Source: Haemonchus contortus
Lineage: Eukaryota > Nematoda > Chromadorea > Rhabditida > Trichostrongylidae
DNA: 64,000 nucleotides
Reading direction: 5' to 3'
Assembly: GCA_000469685.2 (NCBI GenBank)
Contig: LS997565.1
Span: forward strand, 5,901,005 to 5,965,004
Position 1 is the first letter of the stretch. Each line of letters starts with the position of its first letter. Position numbers and translations under genes: made by a program. This document shows, piece after piece, positions 41,301 to 56,300 of this stretch. A model generated the notes under the pieces. The model made no database searches and was not told the DNA's origin. It was given only the letters and a program-made list of their open reading frames with translations.

Positions 41301-44300
41301 GCCCATCGTTAGCTGCAACTTCTTGCCATCTTTCTGGCAGGTTGTTGATTCCGAGTCTAAAAAAGTCTTCATCTTTCGAAGCAACCCAGTCATCCACCCA
41401 TTTCCGCACTTCTTCGGCATTTCGGAAGCGTGTATCTGCCAAACCGACTTGCATGGACCGGAACAGGTGGTAATCAGGAACAGCAAGACGCGGAGAGTAT
41501 GGAAGCCAAAAAAACTGATCCCATCCAACAATTGCAATTTTTTTCAAAGACATTCTTGGCAACATGGGGTCTGGCATGTCCGTCGTGGAACAGCACCTCA
41601 CGATATTTTCTTGCGATTAATGGCCGCTTTAGGTGAAAGCTGCAGGTTCGTTCAGATGGAGCTCGTTCCCCATGAGTATCGAAAAGCATCCGGTGAGCTT
41701 CACTGGCAGTTTTCTTGAAATGAAACAGCTGGAAAAGGACCTCTCGGAAAAACGATTTATCCTGTCCCACGAACAATCAGTTTGAGAGCAACGGGATTTT
41801 GGGAAAAAACTGACCTGTCTGCCCTTAAATAGGTAGCCAGTGTCTTATTTCACAGAGTATGACAAGTTTCACAGGTAAATCTCTAACATGGTTCGCGCTT
41901 AATGCACACACTTAATAATACGAATACTCGGAGCTACACAATTTCTTCATAACCAACAATGTCCTCCATCGATTTCTGCTGTCTTTGACGTTAAAAATAA
42001 CTGAAGGCTCATTTCGATGTGCTTGTGCTCTTGTTCCCCAAGAATTGAGAGAGCGAACGAGGATAATATAGTAGGTGAGATAGAACTACCAAGCCAAGTT
42101 CGAGAACTGTTGTCAGTGTACGCCGTGTAGCTGGAAAACTTCACCCATAGTAGGCTGCAGTCCTGTGATTCCTTGGCAACTCAAACAGTAACTGTAGGCG
42201 TCAACGGCGATGCTATCATTAAAAGATGCAGACCTTCTTAATTTCATAACACGCAGAAGAAGACCTCCGTTGAGTTACGTTTGCCTCTTGGAATCAGAAT
42301 ACCTATTGATCTGCATCTTCTCACTGTCGCCTCCGTTTATGGTGCACGTAGATTACTAGATACCCACCTACCCCAGTAACGACAATCTCGAGCTAGTCGA
42401 AACACATGTCCGCAGAACAGCCCCACCCAGTTCGCGTGAAATTCATCTTTCCAGCTTGCAGAACCTGCCCATAGCTCGAAAGAAAAGCTCGACCTCTTGG
42501 TAGTATCGCATGTCTGCAGCAAGTTGACGGGTAACGGATTGCTTGTATTGGTTCTTCAATCGGATCAAAAGCTGTGATCACAGGGTGCCCGGAGAACGTC
42601 CGTTGCGCGCGTCCGTCGAAAGTAGGTCACCCCGCCCATTTCGCGCGCGGCGCACCACACTGAGGTCTCGAGATGACATTACAGTGCCACCAAGTGTCAG
42701 TGGAGCTGATGATTTGCATTTGTTTCTATTATCTTCTCTTTGAACTGACTGCTGTGGACCAAGCGCAAAGCGTATACCCCACTGACAACTGCGAAGTCTG
42801 TCAAGTATCGCGGGCTGACTCGCCGCATGCGACGGCTGCGGCGTGACCTAGCTTCGGCGGGCGCGCGCAACGAAGCGCACCCGATGGCGCCCAACGTAGT
42901 TGGTCCCACCTCTTCAGGGCTGTAGTTGCCTTCGCAGAACTTATGAAACCATTGACTTGGCTCGGTTGGCTCGGCTTTCTGGGTGTCCTTGAAGAAACTC
43001 GTGGAAAAGACAGTGTAGAATCTGGGCAGAATAAACGGCAATATTGCTCCACATAGACGAGTGAGGACGATCAAATTTGCAGTGGAATGTTTCAAAAAAT
43101 TGGTCATTAATTTGATAAAATGCTGACAATACCTCCTGCACAACCTAGTATAAAGCAAAAAACAGTCGAGCACGTTCATTTGAGATGCGCCATGCGCCAC
43201 CCTCTCCTCCAAACAATAGGCTGCTTTCATAGTCCGCCGGCCGGCGGCGCGCGTGCCGGCCGGCCGGCCGGCGTGCCGGCGCGCGTGCCGGCGTGCCGGC
43301 GAGCGTGCCGGCGGAGGCAGTGCTAGGGGGGAGGAGGGAGGCAGACAGATAGGCAAACAGTCCACGCCCCTTCGAGGGGTTGAAAACAAACAACCTTCGA
43401 AGGGGCGTGGACTGTTTGCCTTACACTGTCTGCCTCCCTCCTCCCCCCTAGCACTGCCTCCGCCGGCACGCCGGCCGGCCGGCACGCGCGCCGGCACGCC
43501 GGCGGACTATGAAAGCAGCCATAGCGTTCTTTGATAGCCCATTCAACCGCTACCTTAAACAAGCCGCAAGCATAGGTGCCACCCTGTGGGCCAGTTATAT
43601 GTATAAGCTGCATGTACAGACCAGTGACTTATCTTCCGAGTCATATATCGGATGATCGATTTTAGGTGAAATTCTGGCTGATCCCGAACAGACTCGGATT
43701 CACCGACGAGCGTGATATGATGGAGCCTCTAGCCACCGCCTCTCCTAATTGAACTTGCTGGCAATAATTCGCAGAATATGCAGACTGGCAAGTTTTCCTG
43801 TACGTACTAAGAATAGGTCGTTTGCAATTTATTAACTTCGAAGCGAAAGTGAAAGATGCCCGGGGTATTCGTTACTTTTGAGATAATGAGCCATAACAAT
43901 AGTGGCGAGTCACCACTGCATCTAGAAGTTGGTTGGCTGATATCTAGCGATTATCTAGGACTTGAAAAGATGAGTTAGCATGAGCGATATCTGGTCCAAA
44001 TGAAGGAAGCTACCTCGAATTCGGTCGATTCATTGCCCTCTATCAAGCATGGACAGTGTAACTTCACTTTGTGCTCAATAAAAACAGTCGCAGCAATTTA
44101 CGCGGAATTCTGTACGTCGGTCCGGTCCAAAAAAAGATACTCACTTCTATGTTTGCCATAATATGTTCAATTTGTATGATATAATTGAGCTTCTCATCGA
44201 GTACTTCTTTCTTAGTGTTAAGGTGAGTGAGCAATGCTGCACGATGTCGAACTCTTTCTTGAGCTAGCAGCTCTTTTCCATCACGCGTCAAACTGTTGAA

Positions 44301-47300
44301 GGTCAAACCTGGAACATTTAGTTCGAATTGTACGTAGGGACATAAAAAAATTTATCTACTCATTTGTAAACAAGTTTTGAATTCCAATAAATGAATAGTG
44401 CTCTTTGGGTAGGTGTGCGCTGTCATAAAATTAAGTGCTAACACCCACAGGGAATTGGCCAAGCTTGGATTGAACGGGATCAACCTAACGATAAAGCGAT
44501 TCTAAGCTAAGCGAACTGCTGTCTAGGAGCAGAAGAATAGTTTAAACAACGTTCCCCACTGTTCAGGCACTAAGTGAAAAAGGGCTAAGGTGGGCAGAAG
44601 GAGAAGAAGTCGTAGCCTCAGACGTTTAAGAAATGCCATGCGTGCCCAACTCAAACATACTTTATCCTACGAAAAGTGAAGCCCGCTTTCAGCTCGAAGA
44701 TGTACATCAAAAAATTCCACAAATGGGTTCTGAATTCCTTGTGTCCAGTGACGTTTGTGCTCTTGTGCCTATGTGTTTTCAGGCTGACTATGCGTCTCTA
44801 TTTATGTGTGTATGTACATGATGTGTTAGTATATGTGTATGTGTATGTGTATGCATAACTGTTTTCGTTACATTTTTATGTAAAATTTATTTGAGTATTA
44901 CCCTATTTTCTATAGCTTTGTCAGTTAAAAATTCAATTGCGAATGTTCGACTTGCTCGAGAAAAAACTACCTTCGAAAAGAAAAATGCAGGCCTTCATGA
45001 GAACATAAGTGCCTTCGCTAAGGCAGAGATTGGCCATTGGAAAAATCACCTCGTCGAAGAGAGCATCGCATAGACGAGAGAACAGATTCCTCAAGCTAAA
45101 TCAAACGATTGAATTCACGTTGAAATGCATAAGAGTGTTTTTGTAAGCTTCTATACTAATTGGTTTTCGAGCAAATGAGCTTCAGTGAAATCGCAAATGG
45201 AAATTAGCTTTGGGGCGCAAAATATCTCCTGAAGATTTTTTGAACTGCCTTGGTAAAGAGATAGTTGATCCCGTACCCCTCCGACGGCACCCACTTGTGA
45301 GGGGTGCACTTCGTTGCGCACGTCCGTCGAAACTGGGTCACGCCGCAGCCGTTGCATGCGGCGGGTCAGCTCGCGATACTTGACAGATGTCACAGTTGTC
45401 AGTGGGGCATACGATTTGCGCTTGGTCCTCGGCAGTCAGCCAGAGAGAAGATAACACGAACAAATATAAATCGTTCGCTCCGCTGACACTTGGTGGTACT
45501 GTAATGTCATCTTGAGACATCAGTGGGTTGCGCCGCGCGCGAAGTGGGCGGGGTGATCTACTTCCGACGGACGCGCGCAACGGACGTTCGTCACTTGTGA
45601 GTAATGCCTTTCACTGGTTGCCAAGATATTCGCACAGGTTCTTCTCAAAAAAATGTTCTCCCTGTCAAACTCACTATTCGTCTTCTATCCTGAATCTGGT
45701 ATCCTGTTCGTATGGGAAGACATTGCCACAACCCAAAAGAAGTCCACTGCAGCTTTCACGGTACGTACGATAGCATTTGGTGAACAGAGAAAACTGTGTG
45801 AAACGACCAATGAAGATTTTCACCTGGAATATATGGACTGTTTGCCCAAACCCGAAGATTTACAGTTGTACGTGGTGTGCTGGTTCAACATTAATACTTT
45901 CACAGCGATCAAGTGGCATGCAAGTTGCACTTGGCACCTGTCTGCCCTGCAGTGGTCTTTCTCAGACAATTTTAACAAATTATGAGGATCCAACCGAACT
46001 TCCGCATAGAATAAAAATGGAACTAATGGAAATAAAAACTCGGTAGTCTCCAAAGAACTGATTGAAAACTCTTTTTTTTGTATTTTTCAATTATAAATCT
46101 GGATAACTGTGTTCCGCTTGATATTCAGCGCTATAAATGCCAGATGAAACTAGCTTGTATCAAAGTGTTCTGAAAAGGAAAGAAATGTACCTGATCTTCA
46201 TAGCACAATTTTCTGAATATAGGAAAATGATTCGCCCAATCCAGCAGTTGGACGACGTCACGAGCCCAACTTCGGCGAAAGTTGTATATATTTACAAATT
46301 CCGTAGGTTTCCAATTTCTCTATAATGAAGATCGAATACTTTTCTCTCAAAACATCGTTGGTAGTGTTCTAGGAGGCGTCGACTTTTTCGGTATTTATCA
46401 GAAAAAATGATGGAGAGAAAAGGGTGTTGAAGGGGTCGGAAAAGATTCGAAGAATGAACAAATCGGATTGAAGAAACTCACCGCAAACCTCGGACATTGA
46501 GGACAAGTTTTTTCAATGAGTTGTGGCACTGTCGAATCGAGCATCCGATGAATAAGCATATCCTCATCAGCACGACTCACATCGCTCGAATTCAGTGAGG
46601 TGCTTTCGCAAAACATGAAAAAAGAGAAAGTTTTCCACTTTTCCAAGCCAAACTATCTTCTGATCCATGGAAAGTTCCACCCTTCTTCACTATCCGTAGT
46701 CTTTTGCTTTTTGTCCCTGTCTCTTACTTCTGATTGAGTTTTTTTTTTCGCAAAAATGACTCATCTTCATCTTCACTTACTCCCCCCTTTCCTCAGACGA
46801 TCGTGTGCAATGCTTCCATAAAACTGGAAACAGGCTTCTACCTAGCCTATAGGACGATTTGTCATGACCAACTTACAACAAAATGTGTTTTGTTGCTTCT
46901 ATTTTTACATATCCAAATAATTTCCCTTTTTGAAAAGGAAAAAATCGTTCTATGGAAACGGAACCTTCAGCAAGAATATAATAATCTGACGTTCAGCAAC
47001 ATCGCGAGTTCAATTATACTTATTACTTCTTAGTAAGGTGCTGTGTTTTGCTCAACAACGCTGTAGCATAAACTTTCGGTGTTTGATTTCGCAGTTCCAC
47101 AGGGCACGTTTTTATAATATTAGATGAGTAAAAAAAATTCGCTCAGAATTCATCCAGTTCTAGATCACTTCTGGGGGTAATCCGGGATGGATTTCGTAAT
47201 AGGTTATGATAGACTGTTCCCGAACCTATACTTCAGGAGGATATACATATAAGCATGCTCTGTAAGTGCTCCACTATTATAGCCTCAGTCGTCCGTAGCT

Positions 47301-50300
47301 GTGTGGGAGCTATCTCTAATACGAAGTTCTGTAAGGCCATAATCCATCGGCGGCTATCGCGAATATCAGTGGTGCATTCAGAGGAGACATCTTATCTAAA
47401 CCCACGAGTGCCTCGTGACGATCCACCTTCAAAACAGCCGAGAAGTGGACTACACCCTTAGAAAGGTTTCGCTGTGTTTTTGGTCAGATTCTCAGGGAAT
47501 GCTCTACTTCAAGTAGTCCAGCTTCTCTTAGGCTTCAAGCTCTGCATAGTTGTTTATGATCAATAAACTTTGAACTCGCTTGGAAACTTTGAACTACATG
47601 CTGAACGTTCAAACGCGACCGAAGAAATTTACGGCACTATTTACCCTTTACTGTCCCACTTGTCCTTTGTCGAGAATATAATAGGTTGAACGTCATCCAT
47701 CAAGTTCCAAGACCAACATAACTAACCCAACGACCCTCTTTAGGGCCACATAATACGAATACCAGAATGTGAATGGTTTGCATGCAGAGTGAACATGATA
47801 TCCATGTCCTGACACACTACATATGGACAAGTTTTCAGCAAGGTCGGCGACCCAGCTCCATTTGGCGCTGGCGCCTGTGGCGCGAGCCGCTAGGTATCTT
47901 AAGGCAGTGGATGCGATATTCGTGCAAGTTTCTAGTTGGTTTCATTTTCTTGAAGAAAATTCGATAGAAATCCACCCCATTCTCGACAAAGTGGGGCAGC
48001 AAAGGGTAAGTAGTGCCGAAATTTACACTTCTGATTGTTAGCTACAGAGCTTGGCCGATGTTACCCAATGAAAGCCTTTGTGGCGAGACAACGGTTTATC
48101 TTCTTCACGACAACGCTCGACCGCATTTTGCGAAACTGTCTCGTCACAGAATTGCCGGAAGTGGATGGGGAATGCTGCCCCGTTTCCTTATTGTTCCGTC
48201 CGATTACAATTTGTTTCTTGCTCTCTTCGGGATAGAAAATTTAATGACTGCTCGGAACACAAATCGCGGTTGGAAAAGTTCTGGTCTTCAGGGATTGAAA
48301 GAATTCCAGATAGCTGGACACAGGACGATGAAAACCGTTTAACTCGATCTAATGCAGTGCGTTTCATAACTATAAGGTCACCCTAAAATTTTGCACTTTC
48401 AGAAAAGCAATCATTAAGGATTTTTTCTTGCATCATGAACGGATTCCCCAGCACGAATAACCTAGGTTTCCGTTTTTTAGCCGCAGCTGCATTTTTCTGA
48501 ACTTTTTTAGAACAGTTTATCGGTATTTGCACCGTTTCATAATTATAAGGTCACCCTGAGAAAGTGAACAATTATTCATGGAAGAGAGGAAATTTCGTGT
48601 TTAAAGATACTTATAAAGGTAAGCATGTGTAGCAAATGCATTTCTAAACCTGACTGTCAACATGGCTCGTGGTCATCTGCTTTCCTCAGATGAGAAGGCT
48701 CATCATGGAGGTGGGCTCAGTACTCGAGCCATCTACAGGCAAATAGGGAGATCCCCTTGGACCATTCAAAGATTTCTGGAGAGCTCTGATGTCCCTAGAT
48801 ATAACACCGACTGTGGACACCCATGAAAGGTTACTGCCCGTGACGAGCGGAAGATTCTGAGGACTGTTTCCAACAGTACGTCCTCCTTGAACTAGATCCG
48901 ATCGGAATTAAACCTCTCTGTGTCGAAAACTACAGTCTGGAGAGCAGTGAGAAGATGCGAGGACATCACCAAGCAAGCAATGGAGAAGGTGCCACGAATC
49001 ACCCCAGAAAGGCTCGACTCGGATTTGCAAGGATGAACCTAGGGAGAGATTGGGCAAAGGTAGATCTGCATCAAAATCTCACCATAGAGCTGAATAATTC
49101 CTATTCAGGTCATCTTTTCGGGTGAAAGGAAATTCAATCTAGATGGTCCTAACGGAAACAACGGTACTGACGCGACTTGAGAGAGGAACTAGTCTACCTC
49201 AGCCGTCGCAATATCGGTGGAGGAAGTCTATAGTGTGGGGTGCATTCTGCAATGATGTCGTGTTGTCGTGAGCTGCAGTATGGATTTCAAGGATTACTGG
49301 AACGTGTTGGAGCATCATCCAGCACCATTTCTATGCCATCGCCCTCACCTCAGCTATGTCTTTCAACAAGACAACTCCTTCATTCATGTGAGCCGTGCGG
49401 CGGATGAGTGGCTACAATGGCAATAAATAGGCGTCCTGCCATGGCCAGCTTGCAGTTCCGATCTCAATCCGATGGAACATATCTGGGGTATAATAATCAG
49501 ACAGGTTTGTGCGAATAACCGTCAGTTCCAGGGCACAGAAGAGCTGAAACGGGCAGTTATCGAAGCATGGAGAGCAATCGATGAGGAACATCTTCGAAAC
49601 CTAGTTTCTAGTATGTCACACGGGCTCTTTGATGTTGCTCTTAAACAAGGAGGAGCTATAGTTTATTAAGTTTTGTGCATATGCCGCCGATGTTAATAAA
49701 TCATTTACTTTTTCAGGGTGACCGTATAATTATGAAACGGTGCAGAAGCCGGCACTACCTTTAAAAAACTCATAAAAAGCTTGAGGTGAAGGCTATTGCG
49801 ACCAAAATTCGAATACGGAGGTACATCGTGATGAGGAATCTTCCTGTGCCGAAAATTCCATTCCGGCTGCTTTCTCCAGAATCGCAAAAATCGAGGGTGA
49901 CCTTATGATTATGAAACGCACTGTATATGCATGCTTCCTAAAAACAAAATGAGAGAAAACCGATCATTGAAACTAACCAGTCTAGGTTAAGATACAAGTT
50001 GATGAGCTGCTGGGCATCGTCGTTCGCTGTGAACTTGCTCGGCAACATCTGTGGTTCGGTCTGAGAAGAATTTTCGTTGATAGATGTGTGATTTTTCACA
50101 AAACTGAATTCAACAAACATCCATGGAAGTCATCTGTGTATGCTCTCCACTCGTTGATGAGCATGGCTCGTTGTCGCCGCTCACTTCAGGTAGATCTACT
50201 GGTGACGTGACATCACTACGTCCTCGGATGTCTGCAAAATTATTCTCTCCACGGAACACACCGAAATATGATCATCGAAAGTCGGAAAGGTCCGAGAAAG

Positions 50301-53300
50301 AGTCCGAGAAAGTTAAAAAATCGATGTCGCAAAGCACCTTCTGCACAAACTGCGCCATGCACTCGCATTCTTCCATGTAGCGATGAGATACTCACTCTGA
50401 TTGCGACTTTGAAGCGAAAAACCACACTATAGTATGCTTACATCTATTTTCCGCAAAAGATCTTCGCTCACGAGAAACCTCCATGATTAGACAGATGAGT
50501 GATTTTGTCAGTATTAAGCGCAGCTTCCACTCATCAATCACTTATAAGTATCTCAGCGGATTAAACACCCCATCTGCGTGGATTTGTTTGTCTGGAGCTT
50601 AACTCCACATACTCCGAACAATTTCCGTTAAAAATACAGAGAGTAGAAATCAGAAACAGATAAACTGACCATTTGGATTCATTCCAACTTTGACACATTT
50701 CTTGTAACGACATGCCCTGCAGGAATTACGGGTTGCTAAAAATACAATAGGATTAGAGAACTGCACATCATATTTCATGGAAAACAGATCGGATAGCTAG
50801 GCTATCTAATACACTGATGAAATTGGTGAAAAAAATCGCACAGTAATTGCAAATAATTTCAAACTCAATTCCAATACTATAAGAAGTCATACAAATGAAC
50901 AACCTTTATTTATTTCACAGCAATTTCCTCGATAACATTCGAGCCTCTTTGATGAGAGATAAACACGTCGGAAGAACCCTTTACAACTTCTGAAATGACT
51001 GTCATTTAATAGAAAGTTGATAGTTATCGTCAAAGGATGTGAAATATGGATCAAGATAATCCTAAAAGCGAAAATAAAATGCTAAAAATTATGTCCGATT
51101 GAAGCAATAGCAGCAGTGCTGAAACCAAGAGCACTCACTCTTCATCGGACACATCTTTCATTCAAACGAAGCTGGTTCCTTCGCGGCGTCAAACTAACAC
51201 CACAGTGGCCGTCAGGCCAGTAGAAAACGATTGTCCTTCACAAAAAAATTTGAAGGAAAGAATAGCCGAATTCGGGTCCCTCGATCGAGTATGGTCTTCT
51301 GGACTACAATCCCTTCCAGAAGAGACGAATGAAAGCGTTAAGAGCGCCTTCAGACTTCAAAGGAGCACAGTCATGGCGTGCACAAAGGACCAGGCGGGAA
51401 AGGTGGCGTCGACTTCAGTGAATGAGCTGATTTCACCTAGCTACGACTAGCAACGACTCTGGCTTATTTGTTACATTATCACTGCCATCACTGTTCGACG
51501 TCACCGTGTCCCTAGTCGCAGTTTGAACCCGTTGGTTCGTCACATCTTCTGTCTATCGTTCGATGCCGATGAGACTGCACTCAACTCCCTCGAGCAAGGA
51601 GCACCGTGACCGTGCATAGAGGGAGCCCCGCACGGAACAGTTCGACTTTACTGTCACTGCACAGGCAATAATTCTATCAGGAAATGGCGAGCAAAGGACT
51701 AACAGGTCCGCATGGTAGAAGAAGTGAACAGTGGCGAGCGTGAATAAGAGCTCGGTTAAGTGCACGCTGGTTTGACCGCCACCAGAGCTATTCACCGATG
51801 CAAAGGGAGCACGACAGACGACTGCAGTCGGTAAGGTAGAATCTGAATGCACCACAACGCGTTGTTTGCTCCGTAATTTGTTAACATTATTATGAAATGC
51901 GAACTAACGATGGTAAACGCCCAAGTTTCGAAGGAGCGAAACAGTGACATCGACGGCACGGACGACGCCAATATAGGACTCCTGGTAATTGTACTCTTGG
52001 AGTGAAGGAAGTGATGATTTTTAATGAAATAGGCGGCTCATATAAACAATCTAACGACTTAGTGTTGAAAGGTTAACGAACACTGGAAAAGGTATGAGGA
52101 TCTGACAAATTGAGATGAATGTAACCCGACCTAGGGGAATCTATACGTGGAACAGATAGATCTTCAATGGATATCAAAATCTTCATCAATTCTAGAACTC
52201 AAAAGCTTTCGAAGGCATCGATCTATTCGAGATGTCGTGAATTCTGTGCCAACTACATATGCCCCGCTTTCCCAATCAAGATTCGCAGCCTACACCCACC
52301 ACAGCTTGTAATCTTATAAATTCAGCTTCTTGTAAGTAGCTTACATCAGGTTGCTGAGCTCCGCTGCGAAATTGACATTTAAGAAATGATCAAATGACTT
52401 AGCCTACATAATGATGCTGAAGTGCTGATGTCTGACGCTGACGGATTTTCTAGAACTGCGTGTCGATAAACTACATACTGTAGAGTTTTTTTCCTTTATC
52501 TCTTCATATCTTCAGAAGATCGTGGTAGCTAACAAGCCACATCTGTTGTTCTTCAATGATCATGCTTTGCAGCCTGCATACTGCAGATTATCATAATACA
52601 ATTAAAGTTCCTTCAGGGTAGCATATACTAAGTTTCTACTCTACGGCAAAAAAGGAACTTGATAAAACGATTCGGTGCACATAAATACGCTTAAGTGCTC
52701 ATGTTAGAGCTAAAGAGAAGGTCACATAATGTCACTGAAATACTGTAGTGCTCTTTCCTGATCTGTTGCAGTTTTATCGCGCTATCCTGCTTGACAGTAA
52801 TGATGTAAAAGTTACTGTCGTCCTCAAATTTTGAACAGAATGAAAACGAGATGCCTTTGCTGAGCGGACAATTAATAGCAGTCCATGAAACTCAGGAAGC
52901 CAGCCGAGCCGCTTCTCTCTGCGCACGCTCCGAGGGCCAAGTACTCTGAGTGAGTTCTTGAGCCAGCACTATCAGAAGACGGCCGAGTTACCACCATGAA
53001 AGCTGTTGTTCATGCTGGTGACCACAATGGGTATTGGCTCTACGAAAGTTGGTGAGGACTGCCATGGTGAATTTAGCTTATGAGCTAACTTGCATTAACT
53101 CCCCATAATCGACACAAAGTTTCAAAAACACGATTCCAGTTATCGTATCCGATATCGCCAAATTCGGAACAGAAAAAGACTTTGTTGTAGCCAGGCACCA
53201 CAACCAAATGCTCGTTGTACATAGATGCAAAGGCTATGCCGTGTGAGACGATCCTCGTGCAACGTTGCTTGCTTTCACGCTCTAGTTCGCTCAAACAAAA

Positions 53301-56300
53301 CAGAAACAAATCCAAAAAAAAACGAACCTGCATGAACCAAATGGTGGCGCTACTGGAGCGACTACCACATTTGTCTATCTTGAATACGGCAAGAAAATAG
53401 TCAAAAGCTAGAATAGTCGGCAATCGACAATCAAGCTTGGTTGGGGATGGACGGTGTCGGAAAGGAAGAATGACGAATGAAAAGGCACTGCCAAAGCTTT
53501 TCCGATCAGAAGGTTGCTAACTGGTAAAGCTACTGGCACTGACAGATGTGCAGGAGAACTTCGTCAGACCAGGGACATCGGGAAGTTTTTCGTCATCAAA
53601 TGAACAACAGAATTTCCCCATCTATACCCTTACTGAGTCATGGTTCTGCCCAGAAGATAACCTCAAAAAAAATCGAAAAGTGTATTGTACAAGATCACAA
53701 TGGGCAGTGCAGCATGTCGTGGTGGCAGCCAATTTCTGCAAATCACTATCATGACCCTATAAAAAATTGACGGAAATTTGGATTGGTTTCGCTGCAAAGA
53801 TGGTGCTTCAGAGTCAGCGAAAAAGAGAATTTGAAAGAAAAGGGTAGCAGCGCAGACTACACGAGCCATGGCCCAAAGCACCTGCTCTTACAGATCACTA
53901 TGATTTCTGAGAGAATTGTAAATGGCCGTATACGTAATGTCGTGCAGCTCTCCACCAAACACCGCCAATTTGAAACCGATTGCAACAGTATCGATGCAAT
54001 ACATGCTGCTCGTCCTTCTCAAAGAAACATCTGAGAATGAGAAGCTGTGCAAAAGCATGGCATGGATGCCCCTTCGTACTGACGAAGTGGTGCTCGTTTG
54101 AGAAGAAAAGAAATGAGCAAAGGATGCGATCGCATCTAATGGACAGCTAACTGCGGTTTGTTCAGGCACGAGTACGAGCTGTTATGAATGAAAATTATTG
54201 TTTAATGTTGTTCTCAATGACAATGTATCAGGGCGTTGAAAATGAAAGGCTATGGGATCGTCATACTATGTCTAATAGTGAGTTACTGCCCAAAATGGTC
54301 ATGAAGCTCGAAGCACGTATCTAAGTAATGGTGTCGATTAAACTGAGCTCATTGCTTTATGTAACAGGGGTGGATATGATTATTCAACTTTTTTTTAAAA
54401 TCCGGCGCTACTTGACGTATCAAGTCAGAGACAAAATGCAGATCCAACTGTTGTTCAAGCTGCTAGTGCGAACAATAAATGAACAACAATCATTTAGTGC
54501 TGATTAATTGTGATTTTTCCCACCTATAGATAGAAAAAAGGTGTACTTGTTGGAAAGGTAAATTTCGATTTACTTGTATCCGGCTCAGATGAATTCGAGC
54601 TGTTACTTTTTGCTATTTATCTCAACTCCCTGTGAAAAACTTCTTCTTTCGCTGCTAAGAAGTAGCAGAATCTTACAGAACCAATGGGAGAGAGTTTGCC
54701 CATTTTGAAGAGCTATAGCATGCTTCTCCTTTTTCTTTCATTGCTATTCCATCCTTTTACCTAGAGGGTCATGCCACCTCCTTGCCCACCTGTCCACAAC
54801 TTCCAGCCTCCCTTACTCTACCGCTTACTGACCTCTCCCCAACATCCGATTTTCCTCACTCTGCACCACCTGAGTTGTGCAGGGTACTGCTATATTCACT
54901 CAATTGAATGAATGAAAAAATGAATTGTTAACAAACTCACGGGCAACAAATTGTACCGTAATGGTGTTGAGCATTGGAATCTGAACAAACTCGGCAATAG
55001 TTCATTCAACAGTGGACTGGAAACCTAAAGACGAAATTGCAATCAGTTTTTGTTATAATGTATAGCAAACCACTCAATCAGTTGTTAAACTAGTATAGAA
55101 AGCAGCAAGAGAATCGATAAAACAAGGCACTCTCATAGACCACTGGACAGCCTGATGGTGAGGCCAAATCAGAGAAGTTTCGTGATGAAATTCGAAAATA
55201 TGGAAAACAAAACGTATGTAGTAAAGAATAACTATAAAGATGTTTCACAATTTCTCTGCTTGAAGATTCGCATAATGAGTTACAAAGTTCCAGGCCCTTT
55301 ATTAAGTCGAACCATCATCTCAACTTTTTTTAGTACTAACTCTCATGAGTTCTAGAGCACAAATGTGCTGTAATATATGATCCCACTCTTGTAGAAATCT
55401 TCTAAAATGGTAGCTAAGCCAAGTGTGGGGAAATCTATTTTTTATCCCCTAGTATTCCCAAGTATTACAAGATCAAAAGGGGTGCTGACAGGGTGAAATA
55501 GGTTTTTTTTAAAATTACATTGAAATTGTGAAATGGAAATTCAAAATAAAATTCAACCAAATCCACCAGCGCTAGGAGCTTTGTTACAGGATTGGTAAAA
55601 GCACCATATCAATGTTCACGAAAGATATCATAGTGAGAAGAATTGCAATATTGTTAGCTTGATTTTAAATCTGAATATATTGTATTTATAGGCGCAATAT
55701 AGAAAGGAAGGGTAGTTATTCATGTAAAAGCGAATTCCTCAATTCTACCGAATATTATGAAGAAAATGTCAGAAATTGGCAATTGTTTGATTAGATTAAT
55801 GAGATGGGTGTGCCTCAGTGGATGTGTTGCTATGGGGACTATCCGATGACGGAAAACATTGGGGTATCAGTGAGGGGCATAACAGCTCAGACGCATCACA
55901 TAGGATTATAATCTTCGAAGTAGAGTTGGAATCTTCGAAAATCTGTCCATATTGAATGGAGATGGCAAACTCGACATAGTGACGCGTATATATTGAATTT
56001 AATATATTACAGAACGAATAAGGAGGTACTAAGGATGTTAATTAGCCACCCTAGCCCAAGCCGCGCGAATAGCTAATGAGCGGATTCCTCTTGTAGCAGT
56101 GATTTCATCGTCAAGGTTTATTTTCCACTTTCTAATTTTCTCGCCTCCACTTGATGAACTTCGAGAGGTAAGCCACGGGATCGCTAATCACGGAGTTAAG
56201 CCCCTAAGATTACAAGCTGTACATATATGTACTTAAGAGTTCTAAAAACAAGGCTCTGAAGACGTCGGAGGCAAAGTTGAGTAGGAGTAAACGGAACGAA